From Myotis daubentonii (Eukaryota; Chordata; Mammalia; Chiroptera; Vespertilionidae), in assembly GCF_963259705.1 (NCBI RefSeq), contig NC_081846.1, positions 90,718,641 to 90,782,640 of the forward strand: DNA of 64,000 nucleotides, in the 5' to 3' direction. The translations under genes and the position numbers were made by a program. A model generated the notes under the pieces. It worked only from the letters and a program-made list of their open reading frames with translations. It was not told the origin of the DNA and made no database searches. Below are positions 55,611 through 64,000 of the stretch, one piece after another. Positions within the stretch are counted from its first letter, which is position 1, and the number at the start of each line of letters is the position of its first letter.

Positions 55611-58600
55611 TTAATTTAATTATGAACGCTAGCTTAAATAGCAGTATCACATTCTAAGAACCTCAGTATTTCATTCACAGCTCTCCATTTAAATAAGGTC
55701 ATTTGTAGGCTTTCAAGTTCCCAGAGGAAAAGTTTACAACGTTTTCTTATTGATTTGGCCAACTTAACTATCTCAGAAAGACTTTGTAAATGGGCAGTTA
55801 TTTTTAAAACTTCTCCACAATGTTATAAGAAGAAAGATTTTGCATTTTGCTTACACACACACACACACAAAAAAAAAACACACGTGGCTTTCCATTACCC
55901 AAAATTGACAAAACCTTTTATTGAGTTACCATTTAATTGTTTCAGAAAGTATCGTTATGTGACAAAACCTTGTCTCAAAGAGGCCAACACGTGCTGCGGA
56001 GTGAGAAAGGCCCTCTGCAGAGCCATAAGCCACAGATGAGGCTCGCCCCCAAAGCAGAGTGGGGCTCAGGGTGTTCGGCAGTGCCTCTCCAGCGATGCAG
56101 AGGCCAGAGCAGCAGGGCTGGCCGGGCAGAGAGCCACCTGAAGTGCATTTGCATGTGCACATATGCCAGCCATGGCAGTGCAGGTATCTGTGGCTGTGAG
56201 GGGTGTAGCCGCATCCAGCTTGGTGGAGTGTGAACTGAGGGCATGGCTGCCAAACAGCTCTGCTGGCAAGACAGGGTCCTCCCTTGATTTATGTGTTAAT
56301 GGCAGTGGCTTAGGATGTCCCTCCCAAGCTATGGCTTGGTGTGGCCTCTGCACACACACGCATGCTTAATTCTCACATACTTACAGCATTAACACTAACA
56401 CAGTGTCGGAAATGCAGCACCGCACAGAAATATGCAGCTGTTGGTGGGGGAGGCCCAGGCATAGAAAGGCAGCAGAAGGGACACACCCACTCAGATAACT
56501 GGCTGTGGCTGGCGTGCCGCTCCCTCACAATGCCGCCTTCCTCCACCTGCGCTGGGATTCTTCCTATTCACCCACGCTGCCAGCCACGGGCAGTGGGGTT
56601 GTTTAGAACATCGCACTGTCTGCTCGGTCCTCCTCTGCGCATGGCCCCTGGCCCTGGGTTATAAATGGGGTCGGATAGGATGAAACTGTGGATAAGCCAC
56701 GGCAAGATCAGAAAGCACCTGGGGAAGAACGGATAGCACTTACTCTACTACCAAGTCGGAACCTTCCTGCTCTCATCAACATGCCCATCTGTGCACATCC
56801 CTCCTTGGTGCCATCCCAGGCATTCATCTTACTTCTGACCAGCGATTTAATTCCACTTTTGAAGTCTCCCTGATTTGGTGCATGCAGCATGTGCCTAACA
56901 GATGCTTGCCATCCTAAATTATAATTAGATAAGACAAGATGTTAGGGGCCCAGGATTCTCTGGAAGAGATTGTTTTGAGGTACATCTTTCTTCCCATATA
57001 AGGAGGCACGGAAGAACTGCAGGTCAAAATAATTCCAGCCCAATTTTTATAACTTCCTCTCTTTACTTTCAATACTGAAAATTAGTCCCTTTTCTATGGA
57101 ATTGTGAATTAATTTCCAAAGAATTCTGGAGTCACTAAGACAATTTTCTCCAGGCTGGAGGGGAGACGATGTGCGGTCTCCCTTAGCGCCTCTCTGATTC
57201 ATCGCGGCCCCAGCCGCAGCCGCAGGGGGCTGCTCTCCGCATGGACACTCCCAGCCACCACAGCTTTGAAACGCAGGCCCGCTCCTGCTGGCTCTCATTT
57301 GCTGTGTTCTCTCCTTGTGCAACTGGAACCCATGCTCAACAGGAATAGAAATATGCGGTTGCTTCATTATGCTTTTCTCCTTGTTATCCACTGTAACAGT
57401 AAGCGTAACGATGCCTGCTTTCCTTCAGGCTTTGATATTAAACACTCAAGAGATTCTTTCCTCCTTAGGTTCAGGCCAGGCCTGTAATCTTTCCATCTGG
57501 GTAGAGCCAAGCAGACACTAGAGCTTAAAACTTGGCCTCAAGTCCTTTCCTGTAGGTGTCAGTAACTCCCCCAGGCCCTTCCCCTAGCTCTTCTGCCTGC
57601 TCCCAGGACTCTCAGCTAATTGGCTCAAATGAGCCTGGGTGCGTAACTGGCTTTGCCTGTAACCACGGAGAGAGCTTACCTTCTCCACTGAACACTTATT
57701 TTATTACACACACGCACACGCACACATGCACACACGTAGAGGCTGATTTATTAAATTCCCTTTCCATTTTGTATACGAAGCCCAAAGAAGGAACAGTAAG
57801 AGCCAGGGTCCTCTCGTTGGTGATAACAGGTGTATCACACGCACCTGCCTGCGATGGTGAGGGTAACAGCGTCCCTTATTTATTAAGCACTGTGTGAAGT
57901 GGATGTGCACTCAGCCACGTACAGTTAGCCCGGCATTCCTCCGGGTGAGCCCCCAACATTTCCCGCGATTTGTTGTAAATGCTCGTTCTCAGCTCTCCCT
58001 GACCCACTGGATCAGAAGCTCTGCTGGGGGACCCAGCAATCCAGGCCTGAAGGAGCCCTTGAGACAGTGGGTGCACATTGCAGATCACACACATCACACC
58101 CCCTTTCCAGAGGAGAGAACTGGGCCTCCCAAGGTTTTAGTCACTTATCAAAGTCACAGAATCTCTAGCTGTCAGACTGTAAAGCCTGAGATAATCAACT
58201 TAAAAAGAAAAACTATATATATGGTAAAGACTAAATAAATACAGGGTAGTTAACAAGATTTCTTCCTCTCAGTCATTATACCTAGAGAACATAATGCGAT
58301 ATAGATACATAAGCATTTAATGCTTTGTTACATGTTAAAGCTGAGATATTAACTCCGATTTCTCCTAATCTAAGGTAGGTATCACCAAAATCTAACTGGT
58401 TTATACATATTAGTAATATGACTTTAAGTTGTTTCCTGTGAATCACTAAGTACCTTAACAATCAGATTAATTTAATCATGGTGAATATGGAGGAATTAAT
58501 TTTAAGCTGATCATCAGCTTTGTATCAGCTGTTGGGTCATATCCCACCACAAATACAACCAGTTTGTAGGAGAGTTCAAACCTCTGTCCAACAAAGTGCC

Positions 58601-59923
58601 CCTATGAATATTAACCCTAAAACTACATGTTGACTCACTATCCCTGTGATGTGTTTAAATGGCACAGGCATAAATGTGTGAAAGTATCAGCTCCTCTGAA
58701 ACACCTCCACATATTCTGGCACTTAGCAAGGAGGGGTGGCCTCAGAGAGAGTCTGCCTGCCGGCTCGGCCGAGGGGGAACAGAGGGCTATGGGACTGCCA
58801 GCTCTGGGGAAAGACCAGCTGTGCTTCCCCAGGCCCTTCTCTGCCGAGCCCCGCCCAGTGACAGACTCTAGGTCAGTAAGTGCTTAGACAGAGCCCTGGG
58901 GATGACTGGGGGGATATCAGGCTCTGAGGGTCTTTGCTTGTCTGTTCTGAGCTGGATCCATTGTGATAGATTTCCCATGGTACTTCCCACTATGTCCCCC
59001 AGGGCAGCCCATATACCAAGGAGGCAGAGCGGGGAAGTGGAGAAGAATGCAGGCAAAGGGCCTCGAAGGCTGCAGGGGTGTGCCTGCCAGAGCTGGGGAG
59101 GAGGATCACCTGGTGAGGTTAAGGGACGTATTCAATGCCATACAAGCAGCCTGTGGTGCAGGCGGCTCTGACCTCAATCAAAAGCCTGCATTCCCTCCCA
59201 GGCCTCTTTTCCGTGGGTCTGGCATATGGTGATAACTGGCTTTGCCTTGGTCTTCATTAAATCAGGGGCGAGTTCTAACATGCTGTGTTTTTATCTGAGT
59301 TCTTAATAATACCAACTATAGCATGAATAGCTGTATTAAAAGCTTATATGTATATGTGTGTGAGAGAGAGAGCAAAGGAGAGTACTATCAACAAAATTTT
59401 GAAAAGTATATTTGGCAGCATCTTCCTGTATGTAATCTTTGTTATTTAACACAAAGGCATCAAAATAAAATGATTGGCACATAATGAATTACTTGCTTTG
59501 GTCTGTAACTAAAGAAGATACGGCATGTGTGCAGTCTACAATCTCTAACCAACAATTCTCCAGGCTTATCTTGGGTAACAGACTAGGGAAATCGTGTACC
59601 TACATTGATTGATTCTCATACATGTCTGATACATCTTGCATTAAGATCTTGCTTATAGCATTTCTCCTGTTGTGAAGACTCCCCCCTTTCTATTATTTTC
59701 TCCTCCAGCCTTCCTGTATTTGTGGAGTTATTATTAGGCGTGCAGCACTTTATAGTTGCTGAGAAGCCAGAGTAACAAGCACAACCATGGTCCTTCTGAC
59801 TCATCGAAGTCCTCACTCATACATCGCCTGACACACCTTGCCCACAGCTTTGCGTCTGCGTGACTGTCGGTGCCATGATGTACCGGTGCTGCACTGCAGA
59901 GCCATCCTTTGTCTCCTTAATGG
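55611..59923. other. Single-copy DNA, partly GC-rich
   Basis: No gene recognised across 4.3 kb. 55.98-57.3 kb is richer in GC and has many overlapping open frames on both strands, but without domains or clear splice patterns. Short (CA)n tracts are at 55852-55868 and 57706-57736, and a MIR-like fragment near 58.1 kb is listed separately. Confidence 0.4.
58085..58200 (-). repeat. MIR-like fragment, minus strand
   Basis: 'ccttttccagaggagagaactgggcctcccaaggttttagtcacttatcaaagtcacag' follows the reverse MIR core. Confidence 0.55.
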
Positions 59924-60236
59924 TCCCACACATTCATGGGAGGGTCACACACATTCACAGGAGGGATCACACACATTCATGGGAGGGATCACACACATTC
60001 ACGGGAGGGATCACACACATTCACGGGAGGGATCACACGCATTCACGGGAGGGATCACACGCATTCACGGGAGGGATCACACGCATTCACGGGAGGGATC
60101 ACACGCATTCACGGGAGAGATCACACACATTCACGGGAGGGATCACACGCATTCATGGGAGGGATCACACACATTCATGGGAGAGATTACACAGATTCAC
60201 GAGAGGGGTCACCACACATTCATGACGAGGGAGTAA
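59924..60236 (+). repeat. Minisatellite, 22-bp unit, about 14 copies
   Basis: Unit acacacattcacgggaggga plus tc, nearly identical over about 14 copies, with c/t and a/g variants marking subgroups. Because 22 is not a multiple of three and the unit has no stop in any phase, all three plus-strand frames stay open (59838-60236, 59860-60225, 59936-60316). Each would encode a 22-residue periodic peptide. No evidence of a gene. Confidence 0.96.
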
Positions 60237-60254
60237 TCACACCTTGTGCCCCTT

Positions 60255-60320
60255 TTTTTGCCCAACATTTGGCACAGTGTTTGGCATATAATGAGAGTTT
60301 AAAAGATATATGTTGATGGT
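60255..60320 (+). repeat. L2/MIR-like 3' end
   Basis: 'acatttggcacagtgtttggcatataatgagagtttaaaagatata' resembles the shared L2/MIR tail. It abuts the minisatellite. Confidence 0.45.
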
Positions 60321-60713
60321 ACTCAATTGTTTTCTAAAATTGGTAGATTAAGAAAATTATATCAAACAGTGATCAATACTCAAGATGTTCAAGGCCAAAT
60401 CGACAGAACAGATGTGTATAAATCAGGAAGAGCAGGGCATCTCCAGAGATACTGTGAGTCACTTGAGGATGAAATCCAGGAACTCAAGATGGAATGCCTT
60501 CACTGGCCACATGGCAACAGTGCAGGCAACACCAGGCTTCCCGGACAACAGGCTCCAGAGCAGGAACATAGGCCACCTGTCACACAAGCAGGGGAGTCTC
60601 TGGTGAAGGACGGATGTTTTTAGAAGAGGAAACTGTGAGCTAAGTATGAACAAATACAAAATAATTAATGTATTCAGAGGGGAGTGATGGCTAGTGAGGG
60701 TCTTAAATCAGAC
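60321..60713. other. Spacer between two minisatellites
   Basis: Two overlapping plus-strand frames (60327-60623 and 60385-60606) have no domain. Nothing else recognised. Confidence 0.35.
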
Positions 60714-61035
60714 TTGTGAGGAGGGGCCCTGCATGTGGGGACGGGCTCAGTGAGCAGCCTGTGAGGAGAAACCATGCATGTGGGGACAGGGGCTCAGCGA
60801 GCAGCCTGTGAGGAGAGACCATGCATGTGGGGACAGGGGCTCAGCGAGCAGCCTGTGAGGAGAGACCATGCATGTGGGGACAGGGGCTCAGCGAGCAGCC
60901 TGTGAGGAGAGACCATGCATGTGGGGACAGGGGCTCAGCGAGCAGCCTGTGAGGAGAGACCATGCACGTGGGGACAGGGGCTCAGCGAGCAGCCTGTGAG
61001 GGGAGGCCATGCATGTGGGGACAGCGGCTCAGCAA
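60714..61035 (+). repeat. Minisatellite, 47-bp unit, about 7 copies
   Basis: Repeats starting gtgaggag at 60761, 60808, 60855, 60902, 60949 and 60996, exactly 47 bp apart, plus a partial first unit at about 60715. Units are almost identical in the centre and diverge at both edges. Confidence 0.97.
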
Positions 61036-64000
61036 GTAGCTTCACTGCTGTATAGAACTGGGACAGTGAAGAAACGGGATCGACGCCTGTTGTTAGAGGA
61101 TCTGCACAAGAGGAGGGAGAAGTTTTCACATCTGTGTTGAAGCAAACACTGGGGCTCAATGTGTAACCACAGGAGGGACATAGATTTAGCTCCATGCGCA
61201 TCATCTCTCCCAACTTCAGCCCCATGACCGTTTTACAGAATAATCACATGGAGACTTGGGCTGGCTAATTCTAACCTTTTCTCTGTAACTAGTTGACAAG
61301 GATCCACTGTGCTAGCGACATGTCCTGGGAATTTTCATGCCCATTGGCTTTCCCAGGAGGTGGGCCAGGCTGGGTTGAATTTCCACTTTGTTTTAGCCCT
61401 GCAGGCTATTTCCCTACTGCAGCAAATGTGTCCTGAGGCCCAGCCTGGGTTGCAACAGCACTTTGTCTGAGAATCCTGGGCCTGCATTCCCATGCCAGCA
61501 CTGCCGGCTAAGGTCTTATCAGGTGATTTAGGGGATCAGGCTTCATAGATCCACAGTATTACTTGTGTGATATGGGCTGGGTTCCTGGACCTATCTAAGC
61601 CTCCATTTCTTCTTCCATACAATAGAAATGAATTATTAGGATTATTTAGAAGATCTTAAATGATATCTTTAGTAATCTTACAAAGTACCTGCTCATAGTG
61701 AATTTATGCCACAGTTATGTGTAGCTGACCCACAGAATTGAGCATCCAGGGATGTACACCCCAGAGACGTGAACTGGGTTCCCTGTAACCCACTGGATAC
61801 TATAATCTAAACTTCTCTCACTTCATTTGTAGGTGCCAGCCTTGCAAAAGGCCTTCCTTTAATCAATGGCCTCAGCTCTTTAAGATTTTTTTCTCCTCCA
61901 CAATGGTTCATAACAATGTGACTCTGGCATTCCTCACTGAGCGAGCCTGCCTATGTTATGACATCAGGAATGATTAGAATGGTACCATCCTATAATGTAT
62001 GGGCTGCATCAGACAGAGGCTGATTGTGAATGCTTAAATAAATGGAAACTTGGGAGAAATGACTGAACATATAGATAAATCAGACCACTAATTCTTCATG
62101 GTCAGTATAGAGGAATTTAACATCAGCAAATACTTGTCTAAAACCAGCACTCCACAGGGTTCCCTATAGTACCTTTGCAAAGGAAAAGTAAAACAAGTTA
62201 TTCCACAAAGATGGACATTCATTTACCATTTATTATATGAGAATTGACTTAGGCAAATGGTTATAAAATAGAGAAATTGAAAAATCCAGGATCTTTGCAG
62301 ATTTCTTCCAGTTGTTAAATACTCGTATCTTCATAAAAAATGCAGAAGAAGGATAGTAAAAATTACCAACGTGTTTAGGTAATCATAGAAAGTTTGAGCA
62401 CATTTACATATGTATAGAAGTGGTCAGGGAAGGCAAAGATTTTATCCTATACGCTCAATAAAGTCCTAAAAACTAAAATCGACTGAAAATGGGGATCTGT
62501 TGATCATGTATAATGTGGTATTGGGGACTTAGGGAAGACTCCGCTGTGGTTTCTGCACACTGAGTTCCTGTGGTGAAGTTTCTAGATACAGGAGGTTAAG
62601 AGAATTGAGATGCATGTCATGTTATACATCCAAAAAACATGGCAAAGGGTGATTGGATTCAGGGACTGTGGCATTAGAAATTACCTTTGAGATGAGAGAA
62701 ATACACTGTAGCATGTGGTAGAGCCTGTCTTGTGGGTTGAAAACCTTGTAGTTGCTTCTTGCCTAGTCATAAATTATTAAATTCCTGTGAGTTCATTGAC
62801 TATGCTGTTGTAGCTGAAATGGATGCCATCAAGGAGGATATTGGAAACAAAATAAATGACATATTTGTATCCTCATATAAGTTTTTTGTGTCCACACCTA
62901 AAATATTTGGCATTACTAATTTTCCAAGAAAGACTGGGGAGGTGGGTTGCTTAAGAGAAATGCAACTAAAATTACCACTGAAGTTTTACTATTGACTGAA
63001 AAGATGGAGATAGTCTAATATGAGAAGGGGAATAGTTCCTGGATGACTTGTCTAAGACCGTGAGAGGTATCAGTAAGGTGATTTCAAAACAGGACACCCT
63101 ATATTAAAACACAAGCACAAGTCTGTGAAAATTTAGACTGAAAAATACCAGAAAATAGAGGAAAGTGCCAGTGCACATAGGAAAACGCATTTTAGAACAC
63201 TTCAAAGTTGTATATAAAATACAGGTGGATTGATGAAGGGTTTGAGCATTCACAAGGACTCAGAGTATAAGATGATTCATGAATACAAGAGACACAGTAA
63301 TTCTTTCTTCTGGTTTATCTTTCAAAAATGACAGAAGGCCCCGGTCTGGGTGGATTTAATTAGAGAATTAGAGGTTCCTTTGTTCCAAATTCATCCATTT
63401 TACCATACATCAGTTAAATGGTGCTGCTCAGAGTTAGAGTCTTAATATCTGTAGTGTCTACAAAATCAACAAGGAAGAGATTTTGGGTCTGCCAAGATTC
63501 TAAAGTTGTTGCTAAGTTTGTCACTGAGACACCTTCACGCCTGAGCATTTAGTAAAGGGGGTGCTGTGGCTTATTCATAAATCATGACGCATCACTAAGC
63601 GCTGCATGGTGGCCTCACTCATGAACATCGCTTTCTGCCAGAGCAGAAACACTACAAATTGGATTTTCAGGGCATGAATATTTGCTACTGTACATTGAAC
63701 AGATATATGTTCAGGATTCTTGTTCTAAAGTGAACGTTGTAAAATCAAATACATCTCTCAAGTCCTGGTAAACTGATATCCATGCATGGTGCATACTGCA
63801 GTGGTATTGCTTGGTAAATCAATCTCAGAAAACATTCAAATGCCTTATCTTCTAAAAACTGAGCATCTTTAAAAGACCTTGTGAGAGCCTCATTCAACAG
63901 ATTCTCCACATCTTTGATACACCATTCCTAATTAAGTCAATATTTGACATTGACATTTTTACTTGTTGACATTTTTCTAACAAGTTAAACTTAGAGAGTT
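61036..64000. other. Single-copy DNA to window end
   Basis: No gene or strong repeat recognised except a MIR-like fragment. A 78-codon plus frame (62759-62995) has no domain. Confidence 0.4.
61560..61700 (+). repeat. MIR-like SINE
   Basis: 'gacctatctaagcctccatttcttcttccatacaatagaaatgaattattaggattatttagaagatcttaaatgat' follows the MIR core order. Confidence 0.6.

Noticed and set aside
56000..57300. CpG-island promoter or exon cluster
   Set aside because: The GC rise is moderate, CpG sites are sparse and no splice-bounded coding exon was visible.
59838..60316. Three overlapping histidine-rich frames
   Set aside because: Product of a 22-bp tandem unit with no stops in any phase.
1..64000. CRISPR arrays, bacterial operons, riboswitches or phage
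   Set aside because: The tandem arrays lack the repeat-spacer pattern, and the whole window has mammalian repeat content.

Overview
The window looks like an intergenic or intronic stretch of a vespertilionid (evening) bat genome. Four signals support this together. There are at least 15 Helitron ends of the HeliBat type (5' TC, 3' hairpin plus CTAG, insertion between A and T). There are many tRNA-derived VES SINEs with A and B boxes. There are several families of short hAT elements, including SPIN. There are L1 3' ends of the type that finishes in a purine-rich stretch and AATAAA. I found no convincing host protein-coding gene. Long open frames are either tandem repeats, transposon bodies or L1 ORF remnants.

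Layout. 0-5 kb: mostly single-copy DNA, a solo ERV-like LTR (about 1.55-1.99 kb) and a large 19-22 bp minisatellite (2.2-3.5 kb) split by a VES SINE. 5.3-8.5 kb: two L1 3' ends in the same direction. 9.25-10.03 kb: two Helitrons in tandem on the minus strand. 10-16 kb: old L2, MIR and L1 remnants and a 101-bp direct repeat. 16.5-18.6 kb: a Helitron, MIR, a small inverted L1, and a hAT element inserted 9 bp inside a VES SINE. 20-21.2 kb: two SPIN copies. 27.3-29.8 kb: an old L1 with 5' inversion, hosting a SINE and a Helitron pair. 30.8-32.1 kb: a HAL1-like ORF1-bearing element hosting a Helitron. 40.4-46.9 kb: the densest region, with a Helitron inside a hAT copy, then an L1 hosting six Helitron units and two SINEs. 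48.1-50.9 kb: an L1 with a twin-priming inversion and intact target-site duplications, hosting SPIN, a second hAT and a SINE. 51.15-51.59 kb: a MaLR (MLT1-like) LTR. 55.0-55.6 kb: a Helitron and a mariner MITE. 59.9-61.0 kb: two minisatellites (22 bp and 47 bp units). The rest is single-copy.

How it fits together. Nesting gives a relative chronology: old L2, MIR and MLT1 first, then L1M and HAL1, then younger L1, then VES SINEs, SPIN and hAT MITEs, and Helitrons. The order within the last group varies (hAT in SINE, hAT in Helitron, Helitron in hAT). The most informative structures are (1) a two-part Helitron, called A+B here, present three times with the same internal junction, once followed head-to-tail by a third unit C; (2) empty sites that can be rebuilt from the window itself and show precise insertion between A and T without duplication; and (3) three L1s with the 5'-inversion layout of twin priming. 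Family assignments come from recalled consensus features, not a database search.
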